Both the position numbers and the translations under genes were made by a program. A model generated the notes under the pieces. That model did not search any database. It saw only the letters and a list, made by a program, of their open reading frames with translations, and was not told where the DNA came from. A stretch of 64,000 nucleotides of DNA from Holothuria scabra (taxonomy: Eukaryota; Echinodermata; Holothuroidea; Aspidochirotida; Holothuriidae): positions 53,695,000 through 53,758,999 of the forward strand of contig CM074185.1 in assembly GCA_037179385.1 (NCBI GenBank), given 5' to 3'. Positions 1-39,597 of the stretch are shown here, one piece after another; within the stretch, counting starts at the first letter, position 1; every line of letters starts with the position of its first letter.

Positions 1-2855
<2,855 letters not shown>

Positions 2856-3102
2856 TAAAAACACAAATAAGTCAAAATAGTGCCTGAACTGATCACGTTT
2901 GTTAACAGAAGTGACTAATATTTGCCTTATGTTTGAACCAGTTGAAATAGTTTCTGACAAACATCAAGCCCCCTTGACTAGTTTTGACTGATATTTTTAG
3001 TCCATTTCTACGAAATTAGTCAGATATTATAAAAAATTAGTCAAATATGACTGACTAATGTGGTTAGTCAATTCAGACATAGCTTTGACTAATTTGTGTT
3101 TA
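2856..3102. mobile_element. MITE-like inverted-repeat element, AGTCAAA family
   Basis: The left end TAAAAACACAAATAAGTC is matched in reverse complement by the right end at about 3066-3102 (GACTAATTTGTGTTTA). The interior repeats TTAGTCA/TGACTAA motifs. Length is about 247 bp with no coding capacity. A partial relative begins at 5652. The TA at each end suggests Tc1/mariner-type mobilisation, which is an inference. Confidence 0.75.
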
Positions 3103-3589
3103 CAGCGATATATGACACGGAGTCGTTCGAATAGGTAGTAATCTTTTGTGATCAATTTAATACAGCAAATGAAAACGGCGCACAACGTCTTACCAAAAGT
3201 ATGGCAAGAGAGGGGGTTACAATTTTCCCAAAGGAGTCCAATTAGTCCGGGTCCATTACTCGTTCAAGTGTTACCAGTATGCTCCTTAGGTGCTGTTAAG
3301 ATAAACATTTCGTCTTCATTGACCTATTTTATCCCAAAGTGTGAACTTTTCCGGCCCATAATTCCCTTAGCCCGAAAATTTTTCAAAGTCTTATAAAAAA
3401 AGATGAAGAGAAAGATAATTATTACAGCTGAACGAAACTCATTTTATAGCCCGCACCCCACTCCGGAGTGTAGCCTAATGTCTTTTCGACCCAGCTCACA
3501 ACCTTTTCAGAGGCTTTGAGCTACAATTTGGATACAACTTTTGAAACACTTTCGGTCATTATGTCCAGTTGTTGAGAGTACTGTTATGT

Positions 3590-4925
3590 TCCACTAGTGG
3601 CCTAAATATCATTTACCCAATTGGGAACGAAAGGTTTGGTGGTTTAATTATATCAACAGCATATTGAAACTCATTTCGTTAGTGCATCATTCGGGGCAAT
3701 AAGGGCAAGTTGTACTCTAAATTACCCTCAAAGCGTCGTTCAGTAACACTTTTGAGACCAATAGTGATATTTATGACAGCTGAGTGCTAAAACCAGGTAG
3801 CTCATGAATAACGTGACCGGAAGAACAAGTTTTGGAATTCGCCCCATGATAACTGCAAGTTAAAATTGGAGCCTCAAAAGGGTGTCATTTACACTTAGTT
3901 CAAGAACAAAGATAATACGAGAAACGATTATCCATTCCCCCAAAACGCTGAGTGTAACATCAATTGATTAATAGACATCTCATTAGGCTTCAAAAAATAA
4001 GCTTAAGAAACAAAATGTTGAGGGGGATGGACCATTTGGTTGGCCACCCTCCCAAGTAAGTAAAGTAAAATGTCTTTGGAATGTTGAATTTCTGGTCAAA
4101 AGTCTCCAAAAAGTAGGGATATGAATAGAATTACACTAAAAGATATTGCCACAAACCGAATAATTGGATAATTATTTAGCACGGGCTTCAAACGTTCATA
4201 AATTTGGTTAGTCCCGCATACAAATGATCAACACATCAGTTATTGAAAGCAACCCAGAATAAATTTCTGTAATGATACATGCAATAAACAAAAAAGTTGT
4301 CTTTATGAAACCAAAAAAATAAATAAATAAAATAACCTATACTTTAAAAATTCTATTTAGACGTTCCTGTGGCATTATAAAGCCGTTGCGAGGGAGATTT
4401 CTTAAGAAAAGGGAGATTTCCTATAGAAAAGAGATACGCCTGCTTTCAGCAGTAGTTCTCAACAGAAGTGTGACATTTCAGCTGTGAATTCTGAAAAGTA
4501 CAAGGTACTGATTTTGCAAATGATCCAAAGAAAGTTATGATCCTAAAAATCAAAATTTTAAAGATTATTTGATAATTAATTTCTACATAATGACGAGTCG
4601 CAAATGCCCAAAAGGAAGCCCATTATACCGTTCAAACAGAGCTTATATTGATACTTTTATATCCCCACACATAACTATAGTTAAAAAAAAAATACCACTT
4701 AGAAAGTATTGTTTGGGGCTTTTCAGCTTAAGAAGGGTTCAAATATACCAAAAGGCCCAAAATGGGCCCTTTTTCAGAACAACGCTGCTATTTACGGAAA
4801 TTGATCGACTAACATCGCAAATTTCAAAAGTTATATTCGACAACATAACAACTATGGCGATGGTCCCTTTAGAAGGTAACATTTTGTGACCCAACTTAAG
4901 GTCTGCGTTATTTTGTGAGAACAAA
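3590..4925 (+). mobile_element. Diverged solo arm of the foldback-element family
   Basis: This stretch resembles, in order and in the same orientation, the left arm of the large inverted-repeat element at 8370-9428. It shares a GGGAACGAAAGGTTTG block near 3625, cttaagaagggttcaaat-like blocks near 4727, and a region near 4800-4880 matching the arm's AATCGATCCACTTACAT block. Divergence is far higher than between the two arms at 8370 and 13139, so this is an old copy. No partner arm was found nearby. Confidence 0.65.
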
Positions 4926-5651
4926 TGGTAATATGGATTGTAATATCACCACCTATTATTTTCACCCAAATATAGGTCAAGGAAACATTGCTTCAGTTCG
5001 GGTGGTAAGTTTAGCTTAACCGTAACATACTTTCAAAACACAAAGTGGCACTTAAACTTGAAGGTCTTAATGACCAATACAGGGAGATAAATGGTTAATT
5101 ATATGTTAATTCATTAACTGTTAATTTATTAATTGTTAATTTATTGAAAATCAAGGATACTCTGTACTAGGAAGCCTTGATCGGAAATTGCAATTGTGAT
5201 TGTAAATAACACTTAGTATAGCGAACTTCACAACCAAAGGTTTTCTGAGGCGCTTTACATATTATTTTATTATTTAATAGCCCCTTTTAAGAGCAGTAAC
5301 ACCCAGGGGAACCCCCAGTTGCTTACAAAAATACAACAAGTCAACAGAGTTAACAAAATCTGACTACATGCGTCTTCTCAAAGGTCTGTAGCTCGAGTGT
5401 CGATTCTTGCAGATTGGGGGTCTCATGAAACTGTCAAAACTACGAAAATAGAATACAGTCCCCTAATCAGTGAACAGTTAGCATTTCAACACTTGACGAA
5501 TAATGAGGCCGCAGAAATTAAAATTGACCGCCTCTACTAAAATTATGAGATTGTGATGTGAAAATTCTCACGTCCAAAACATGTGAAAAGAAAGGAAAAG
5601 TGAGCCAGAACGATGACACTGTAAAAGGAGCGAGGAGAGAAAATTTCACTC
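4926..5651. other. Non-coding stretch with a TTAATT-rich simple repeat
   Basis: Contains a short low-complexity run of GTTAATTTATTAA-type units at about 5090-5150. Nothing else recognised. Confidence 0.45.
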
Positions 5652-5785
5652 TAAACACAAATTAGTCAAAGTAGTGTCTGAATTGACTAACCACATTCGT
5701 CACTCATATTTGACTAATTTCATAGAAAAGGACTGAAGAATACCAGTCAAAGTTTAGTCAAAGAAGCTTGATTTTTTGACCAGGG
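5652..5785. mobile_element. Partial copy of the AGTCAAA MITE family
   Basis: Starts TAAACACAAATTAGTCAAAG and continues with a block matching the reverse complement of the right end of the element at 2856-3102, including GTGTCTGAATTGACTAA. The second end is missing or decayed, so this is a truncated copy. Confidence 0.65.
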
Positions 5786-6504
5786 AGGTGTTATGAGATG
5801 GAGATCCATCGAACCCTTTATTTATGCTTATTCATTAGCGACCTCAAAGTGTGGATCTAATCCATTAACCAGGAATCATTGACTACATGGCATTTAAATT
5901 CCTTTGTTTAATCCTGGGCAACCTCATTCATATACCTACGGCGACTCGAACAAAAAGGAAAGGATTGGAACTATATGCTGTTATGTGTGCTGACTGTCAA
6001 GTGCCAAACACTGTCCCGACTTTAAATTTCCAAATGACTGTCTATTGCCAACGAACATAATGAAGCTTGCTACTGACCAATTCTAATGATTAAGGTTGCA
6101 AATAAGCGATAGGCGATTAAGACTAGACATTGATATCGGAAATTCATTTATAATTGCATTCGTTCGCGTGATTTAAAATGCTTGCAGAAATTGAGTAAAA
6201 TACAGGAGACAAGACAAGTAGGTTGTAACTAGCGTCCAAACCATTCATCTTTAAACGCCTAGCAATGTTTGGAAAAGGAAAAAATTCCGGATCTGCTGTT
6301 TGATATCTATTACTAATTACACACTCGAATAAAGCTTAGCACTATAAACGAAAGACTTCCTTTCAACGTCATGAATCTTATGTAATATAATCTCTCCATT
6401 CATATGATGTTACAATAGAATGTCCATCGAACTTCATTCTGTCCCGTTAAGTTTTTCAATTCCATGTTGAACTTCAATTCAGTGGCTGAAAATTTAAGTA
6501 CTCA

Positions 6505-6573
6505 GCACCCTTCCCATCGGGCTCTCCCGCTGTCTAGTGCGGACTCTCCTTACCACTGAGCTACTAAGCCTTC
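6505..6573 (-). mobile_element. tRNA-derived SINE head (degenerate)
   Basis: Read on the minus strand it starts with a tRNA-like 5' half: GTAGCTCAGTGGTAAGGAG resembles an A box, followed by an anticodon-arm-like palindrome. The B box is eroded. It lies in intergenic DNA upstream of FMO, so it is more likely a SINE remnant than a functional tRNA. Confidence 0.5.
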
Positions 6574-6849
6574 GTTCAAATGACAGTTGACGCAACTCTT
6601 AATTAATCTCCTGAGCAGACACCTATTTTTGGAACAGCAATACTTCTCCACACTGAAACAATCCCTACTAGAGATCACGAACGATGCAATCCAGCTGAAC
6701 ACAATTGTTTATCCGCCAGTGGATCTCCGAAAAGACACGGAATCATGCGAGAGCAGAAAATAAATGTGAATAAACACTGACGGCAACTGAGATATATAAA
6801 TGAAAATCGAAAAGCTGGAAAATCTAGAAGTCGTGAAAAACTAAATTGA

Positions 6850-6906
6850 CTCTACCGAGGTTTGAACCCGGGACCTCCCGCCCTTTAGTGCGGACGCTCT
6901 AACAAC
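6850..6906 (-). mobile_element. tRNA-derived SINE head
   Basis: On the minus strand it reads GTTAGAGCGTCCGCACT, an anticodon-like stem, then GGGTTCAAACC, a good B box. It lacks a proper acceptor-stem 5' end. The anticodon arm resembles the SINE fragment at 6505-6573, which suggests one family with two heads about 330 bp apart. Confidence 0.6.
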
Positions 6907-7344
6907 TATATGTGTATATATGTATATATTTCACTGAAAGAGCATATTCTATCCGAAGCCGTTAGGGCTGAAACTATGCAAACCTTTCATCTAATTGCTT
7001 TCAAAGAGATTCATTCTTCTGATGAAGTTTGGCATATTAAGATGAAGAACGATAGTCATTTGAGATAAGCAGAAGTTAACAACTATACTACTGATACTAC
7101 TTCAAAACGAATTGGGTTAGTCTGAGGGCTTATCTCATTAATGCAGCAACTAATTTTCATGAGGTATATATGTAGACTTTAAAATGATTCGATATCTTAA
7201 CGAAAAGGTAAGTACAAAAGAAAAGTGAAAGTGCGGTGTCAGTGTCCCCTGAATATCCTTGACATGCACCTAAAACAATATCATACCCCACGACTGGTTT
7301 CTGCAATGGATGTTCCCTTCATACAAGTCGTACATAACGCATAC

Positions 7345-7370
7345 CCCCCCCCCCAAAAAAAAAAAAAATT
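7345..7370. repeat. Poly(C)/poly(A) tract
   Basis: A run of about nine C followed by about thirteen A. Low complexity only. Confidence 0.85.
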
Positions 7371-7421
7371 GTACAACTCTCCTCTCAAAGAATGCAGATA
7401 CTACGTGCTTCCACCTTATTA

Positions 7422-7612
7422 TTTACACCCTAAATGTGTGGATCCGCTCCATTGGAGTGTTAATTCACTCCAAGAATAGTGGAAGTCACTGCATGAAAGA
7501 GTAAAATTTACTCCAAAAGAGCGAAGTGTCAAAAGAGTGAATTTCCAATCCTCTTAGAGTGAAAATCACTCTTCTTGGAGTGAAATCACACTTAAATGGA
7601 ACTAATCCACAC
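7422..7612. mobile_element. MITE-like palindrome upstream of FMO
   Basis: The left sequence GTGTGGATCCGCTCCATT is mirrored by GGAACTAATCCACAC on the right, with further internal mirrored AGTGNNAATCACT motifs. It is about 190 bp with no coding capacity. It lies about 300 bp upstream of the FMO start exon. Confidence 0.65.
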
Positions 7613-7976
7613 TTTTCACTCTATTTAGAGAGTGAATAAGTTCCATATTTTGCGTTAAGAGTCAGTAAACGTAAGGTGGACAGGTGGATGAACTGGTAAA
7701 ACCTCTCCTTTCAGTATTACCTCAGACCACAACTTTTATGCCAAAATTCAGGGATTTTAATGCTGGACAAAATACATCACATTCGACTAGCTGTACAGGT
7801 TGAATGGAAATTTCACTCAGTATTTTAAGGGTTTTATTTGAGGGTTAAATTACTAAACAGTAATTGAAATTTAGCCAATACATTTATTACTTTACTTTTT
7901 ATTTTCATTCCAGCCGAATTAAACTTCCAATAATCAAGCCTCTGATGATATATTTTGGAAATACCAAGAAGTAATC

Positions 7977-33629
<25,653 letters not shown>

Positions 33630-33692
33630 ATGGATAGGCCTTCCTTATTTCACCACTCTTCCACGTAGTTCAACATCTAAATTTGTTTGACC

Positions 33693-33698
33693 AATAAA
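33693..33698 (+). promoter_or_regulatory. Polyadenylation signal AATAAA of FMO
   Basis: Canonical hexamer 64 bases after the FMO stop codon, followed by T-rich sequence. A likely 3' end signal. Confidence 0.6.
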
Positions 33699-34411
33699 AT
33701 TATTTTTAACCTTCAAAATTACATAAAAAATAAATATATAATCCCCATTAATATTGTGCTTTAAACCTGACCTATACCTCCGCCTACAGTGTGACAAGTG
33801 CGAATTCCCGATTTTCCAAATCCAATAGATTACTAAATTTAGCTAGCTGCTACTGTTTCATTCAATTCACAATGCTTAGTCATTGCATATGTTAAATAAG
33901 GAGATAAAGACAGTTTAGGGAGTGGCCTACGAATAAATATTTGGGAAAATTAAAATTTTCTTTTATGAGAACTTGGAACGTTCTTCCATTTAATTATCAT
34001 GGGCCAAATATTTTAAATTCTGTGTTTCTATGGCAAAACTTCAAAAATTTTGACGCGCTTCGCGTCGGAACTATTTCCTTTTGGATATTTTTCCGAGAAA
34101 TCCGTCACATCTGGTGCAGCTTCCGGTTGCTGGATCCTTAAAGGGGAAGAGCTTCCCCCTTGTGGTGTATATCCTTTCATGACCTCGTTTACTATATGGC
34201 AAACAAAATTTCTTGTAAAATGTTGGCAATATTTGCGAATGTTTGTTGCGTGTGGGTAGATTTCACAGTCAAAACTTGAATCAACTTTATACTTTAGTAG
34301 CGTTAACTTGAACTTTAAGTCTTTCCAGTCAAAGCTGTTGAACACTTAATTCTTTTAAGTTCACCACTACTTGGAGTTCCATGTAGCAGCAGCAGCCATG
34401 AGTACTAGACT

Positions 34412-35971
34412 GAGTGGCGTAGCCACGGGGGGGGGCTGGGGCCTAGGCCCCCAGATTTTCTCCAGGCCCCCCCCCCCCCCCCCAGATTTTTTTGCGTCCT
34501 GATAGAGTACTTGAAAAAAATAAAAATAAAAAAAAAGAAAAAATTAAAAAAAAAAAAGTCATGGAACGTATGAAATCAAGCAATAACTTTAAAATGCCTA
34601 CTTTCACTAAATTAGATAGGCCTACCGTTTGTGATCTGCACTGTCGTTTATTGCATTTCACTTCGAAGATCAAACGAAAGTCTCGACGACAAACTTTAAT
34701 GTGACTTTGTTAGGTTAAGACCCTTTCTGCCTTTCGGATGGCTGATTGATTTACTGAAAATAAGGCAATCGTACACTGGAGACCACTCTTACACGACCAT
34801 TCCTATACTTTATTATACACAAAATATGCCGTAAGCAGATAAGGGTAAGGTACTGCCTTCGGATAATTCTTCCCTTCCATCCTTAACAAGTATAGGCCTA
34901 TGTCGTGCCTCACTCTTGCCCATGACAAGTGCCACTGTAGGACGATTTTTTTCGACAAGTCCTCTTTTTACTAGTTGGCACTGGCGTCCGGGGGATTTGT
35001 AAAATGTCCACAAGGTCCGGATTTCATGTGTTTCCCACATGATCCATACTTCTGCTTTGAGGTTCAATTATTTTGAGGGATTTATTCGTAGTATTTTAAT
35101 TTTGACTACGTAATGTACCGATGAACAAATACTGCACCATTTTGCACATTGTTTCTTTGGTAGTATGTATGTCTCTTGTAAAATCTCTACAAAAACTAAA
35201 AATATTTTTATATTTTTCATGCTCCCCAAAAAGGGAAAATCCGAAAACTCAGGCCTATAATCAGTTCAAAGTTTTGCCAAACACAGCACCATTTTGCATC
35301 TAGGAAATCTAACGCAAAGAAAGTTTCTCAGAAGGGGACACAACTACTTTTGGTTTTCCTGTTAAAGGGTGAGGTACTGCCTTAGGTAAGCTGAAATCCA
35401 TTCAAATATTGCCGCATTTGCGGCTGGGTACATCCAGTTTAAAACACGTGGGAAGTGCCGTTTCCGGCCATCTGGAGGGGTTTTAAAGCCCAAAATTTTC
35501 TTGTACGCTCCGCGCCAACTGATAGTGGCGCTCCGCTTAGATTCAAATATTGCCGCATTTGCGATCTACGTGCTTCTGAAGTTTACAATTTTTCCCAAGG
35601 GAAAGGGAGATACCGGCTCCCTTTAGTCTCATCCCCCAGGCCACAGATCAGAAGTGCCCAGTTTTGGGGTCCTTAAAAAGTGTATGTATTGCCATTTTTC
35701 ATAGATTGATTTTTTATTCTCATTATTGAGACATCGCAGACATGAGATTCGTATTTCAAGGCTGGGTACATCCAGCTTGAAACACATGGGAAGTGCCGTT
35801 TCCAGCCATCTGGAAGGGTTTAAAGCCCAAAATTTTCTTGTACGCTCCGCGCCAACCCATGGTGGCGCTCCGCTTAGATAGTCTTGCCGTGCCTGACCCT
35901 CGGAGGTACCAGGCCCCCCCACTTGTTACCTAGGCCCCCCCCCCCAAAATCCCATCCTGGCTACGCCACTG
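34412..35971. mobile_element. Non-autonomous hAT element with 8-bp TSD
   Basis: The left end GAGTGGCGTAGCCACGGGG pairs with the right end ...CCTGGCTACGCCACTG. The 8-mer ACTAGACT lies at 34404-34411 and again at 35972-35979, an exact 8-bp target duplication as made by hAT transposases. It is 1560 bp with no transposase. The interior has poly(G)/poly(C) next to the tips and two copies (35440-35542, 35782-35880) of a unit ending GGTGGCGCTCCGCTTAGAT. Confidence 0.93.
35440..35880 (+). repeat. Internal direct repeats of the hAT element
   Basis: Two about 100-bp units, about 340 bp apart and nearly identical: GGGAAGTGCCGTTTCC(G/A)GCC, CATCTGGA, AAAATTTTCTTGTACGCTCC, GTGGCGCTCCGCTTAGAT. The same unit is found at 14760-15500 and, inverted, near 52920-53190. 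Confidence 0.85.
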
Positions 35972-35979
35972 ACTAGACT

Positions 35980-37239
35980 AACGTGTCTCACGTGATGACC
36001 AGGGGCCTTGATTGGGAACTTCTACTCGTATCACAAATTGATTTCAAAATTTATCTTTTCCCTAAAATGAAAAAAACAAAACAAAACAATTTCAAAGTAA
36101 AATATATAACAACCAATGGCATGAGCAGCATTGACACAGCTAGATATGACTTGAGATATCGAGTGATTCTCTCAAGCAGTGGTTACCACATGGTGTCACT
36201 ACTGAGTACAAACGGTACAAATTACATAACCCTTCCTCAGAATCAGAGTTCCTGGTTACCCGTCTCTCGTTTGTGGAAACGTCCCCTAATATCTGGTACA
36301 GATCGCCGCTCTTGATTTCCGCTGTATACATTAGCTGTTCCATTACTACAGATCTTCATAGGGATTTGAAGCAGACGACTTCCTGTTTTTATCAACCCTA
36401 TCGATACTCAACAATACTTGCTCACCAGTTGTCATCCTATCAGACTAAACGTAGCATACCACATATAGGCCTATCAGACCTTCGTAGGTTATGCTCGGAC
36501 AAACAATATCCATCCGCACAATTTTCATGTGACCCGTTCATTTGGTACCCGGACCATTTCCATCCAGTCCGGACAATTGGCAACTGGAACAAATCCCATC
36601 CGAACAACTGAAGTTACATACCGTGCCTTACAAAATCTTTTGTCATAAAACTCTAACAAGAACAAGAAAATTTACTTCGTTGTTTAGGGAAAGGAGTGAG
36701 CGTTTAAACTTAAATTCCACACTTTTCTATGAACACATAACTGGAAAGGGCTAATTCAGTGACTGAAGTATCCAGTTGAGGGAGAGAAGATTGTGTTTTC
36801 TTTAACAGAGTGTTCAAGTTGAAAATTGAAAAAGGATAAAACCAGCACTTGCTATCCCATTAGCCAGTTAGCAGGTCTGTATGCATCTTTTTCGTGCTAT
36901 TTTCTGCTCAAGTTCAAGTAATTCAAAATTAAAAACTGCTTAACGCTTTACCGTTGTTTGGGTCCTTTTGGACCCATACGGATAGCGGGGCTGTCACTCA
37001 TCTTTACTGTTTCACGCAGAGCTCGAAACTGCGAGTAGCTACACGTCCATCGCAACCAGAATATATTGAGTAGTCTAATGATATTAAAGCTAACAAGTGA
37101 ATCGGCCACGAATGATTTTCTTCATCCCTTAAATATTAGGGAGAGGGCCAGGGAACATTATGATGTTCTCTCCCCCCCCTCCTCCCTTACCAAATATTTG
37201 CTCTGTGCCCCCGAACCCCTTTGACACAATATAACAATG
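35980..37239. other. Intergenic stretch with one weak dispersed repeat
   Basis: The segment 36120-36320 shares CATGGTGTCACTACT and CCCCTAA(T/C)ATCTG blocks with 55270-55450, so both are probably decayed copies of one repeat. No gene seen. Confidence 0.4.
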
Positions 37240-38770
37240 CATTAATTGTTAAATCTGTGCGCAATTCGTGATATTTCGGAAAAATTTTAGATTGGTAACA
37301 TTTAGAAAGTAAGTCGTTCATCATATTTCTCCAAATGTTGAATTCCTTAGATGAAAAAAAGTGGGTAATTCAACAATTTTCAAAATTATCAAGTGATGAT
37401 ATTCGTTAAATGCGTAATCCATATACACTCTGAAAATTTCCGGTGCAAATTGAACCGCAAAAGGTTCAATGGTCACTGAACCGAAAAGGATCAAGGATTT
37501 GACTAGATGTGGTTCATTTTGAACCGAGAATGGTTCATTTTGAACCGAAACTAGTCAAATAGGTGCCGGTTCAATTTGAAACGGAAAACTGTTGGAATAT
37601 TTTATCCTTTTCGAGCGATGCCCACTGTTTAACAAAACTTTCCCAACTGGCTAACGATAACCCCTAACCCTAATCCCTAACCTAATCCCTAACGCGAACA
37701 AAGAATACGATCGATACAATACAATGGCAACAGCCAGTCATGAAACACCTTGTTAAACAGTGCGTATCTACCCTCCTTTTTGGTTCAGTCACTCCATTTG
37801 ATCTTTTCCGGTTCAATCTGAACGGGGCGTTTTTAGAGTGTATGTTCTGCAGAATACTTAATTGATGACATCGGGTAAGTGTTTAACTCATTTCTGTGTA
37901 CATTTTTAATTGCTGAGATACGATAAAAGGGTAATTTACCTACCTCATGCACATTTGTGAATTGTTGACGTCCTTCAACTTCATCAATTTTCTGCAAAAT
38001 GTTAGGACATTAAGTGAACATTGACAAAATGTTTACATAATAGAAGGGAGTAAGTTCATAATTTAAGGATACCTTAACGTTTCGGTAAAATGAACTATTC
38101 TCTTTCCGTAGCAAAGTTACAAAGGCTTATTTTGAGATCCGATAAAAGAGTAATTAACTATCTTTCTGCAAAGTATTTGATTTGGTTACAACATCTAAAC
38201 GGGGTGATTCATCTTGTTTTTCACAAAATGTTTTATTGAAAGCATTTGGTAAGTGTGTCATTGGTCGTTTTTCTGCAAACTGTTAGGCCATGGGAAGTGT
38301 TATTATAAACACCTCCCTGGTTAGTAACTGATGACATTTGGTAAGTGAGGAAGTCACATTTCTGAGAAAAATGTTAAATTGATTTATTTTGATAACGGCA
38401 AACCTCGAAGCAAATTCTAAAGTTTGAACCAATCCTAGACGCGTCCAAAAACTTTCAAGAAAATTAAGGCCCCCGTGTCCAGTTTATAGCTACCCAGAGT
38501 GTCCACAGCAGCAAAAAGCCTCATTCAAATCCCGCTGACACCTTCCTGTCTTTGAGGTCCTTGGATAAGAGTGTAAATCATAACTTTTCTGCAAAATGTT
38601 AAATTGCAGATTTCCGATAAGTAGGTCAAAAACTGCAAATTTTTACCATAATCCGTAAACGTTTCATCCTTTTGTGAAAATATTAAGATACTATAGGAGC
38701 TAAGTTTGTGATTTGACGGCACCTTATCATTTCTCGAATATAAGCTACTTTGTATCAAAAAATCGAATTT
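37240..38770. repeat. Degenerate tandem repeat with TTCTGCAAAATGTTA motif
   Basis: Loose copies of TTCTGCAAAATGTTA occur near 37993, 38173, 38272 and 38588, with weaker ones near 38222, 38362 and 38672. Between them recur GATACGATAAAAGGGTAA-like and GGTAAGTG blocks. Spacing suggests a unit of roughly 45-90 bp, heavily mutated. A MITE at 37424-37842 has inserted into it. Confidence 0.45.
37424..37842. mobile_element. TA-flanked MITE, GGTTCAAATTGAACC interior (419 bp)
   Basis: Starts TACACTCTGAAAATTTCCGG and ends CGTTTTTAGAGTGTA. Interior arms carry repeated GGTTCA/TGAACC motifs (for example GGTTCATTTTGAACCG). A short stretch near 37649-37690 has degenerate CCCTAA units resembling telomere repeat. 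The tip resembles the elements at 13416, 39343 and 58785. Confidence 0.82.
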
Positions 38771-39342
38771 TCAGTGGTGATGCTAACCCACTCTTTAAGT
38801 ACAGAAACATATACTCACTCACTCAGTTCCCGTTTTCCCGTCTGTCACTCAAACACTTAATCTAAAGTAGTAAAACTATAAAAACCGCCAACCAGTGACG
38901 TACATTTATAAAGACCTGGGTATATTTAGTGATATTCCCTATTTGCTTTACTTTCTTCCTTATAACTGGCAAACTTGAACTTACTAATAAAGCGCAAAAC
39001 ATTCTGAGTCCTGTTCTTCGAAGAATAATGTGAATATTTGATTCGGTGATTTGAAATCGTTACATCCTAAAAACTCTAGATGTAACTTTAAGGTGAGGTT
39101 TCTTTTATTTCTATTTCAAACATATGTTGCGTTGTCTCTACAAGCCTCATTTTCTTTAATTCTTTTGTTATTCCATAGAGTCGTTAGATCAATATGTAAC
39201 CTGAATATGTCGAATTTTCCTTTTACTTTTACATACACTCCGTAGATTTTCTTTCATACCTATAAACATGACAAAACTATGTGCATTTAGCATTTCTATT
39301 TTCAAGGAGCATTTTGTCATCAGGTGAAGCAACTCATATTAT
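38771..39342. other. Intergenic, nothing recognised
   Basis: No coding or repeat signal that I can support. Confidence 0.4.
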
Positions 39343-39597
39343 TACACTCTTAAAAAGTTGGTTAAAAATATTCACCAACACTGGTCACGTACGTCAAATA
39401 CCTGAAATTGGTTAAAGTTTACCCAATAATTGTTGATTAATGGGTTATCCAAGAGGTTTTTTACCACTTTATTGGGTAACCAGCCTGTGTGGTAACCAAA
39501 TAAACAACAAATATTGGGGAAAACTTAACCAATTTCAGGTATTTGACATACGTGACCAGTGTTGGTGAATGTTTTTAACCAACTTTTTAAGAGTGTA
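39343..39597. mobile_element. Near-perfect palindromic MITE (255 bp)
   Basis: TACACTCTTAAAAAGTTGGT at the left is mirrored by ACCAACTTTTTAAGAGTGTA at the right. Mirroring continues for about 80 bases per arm (TTCACCAACACTGGTCACGT; ATACCTGAAATTGGTTAA). It is TA-flanked and non-coding. The high arm identity suggests recent activity. Confidence 0.92.

Noticed and set aside
6850..6906. Functional tRNA gene
   Set aside because: B box is good but the acceptor stem and 5' half do not fold into a tRNA, and a similar fragment lies nearby, so a SINE head is more likely.
37649..37690. Interstitial telomere repeat
   Set aside because: Only a few imperfect CCCTAA/CCCTAAT units inside a MITE; too short to be a telomeric tract.
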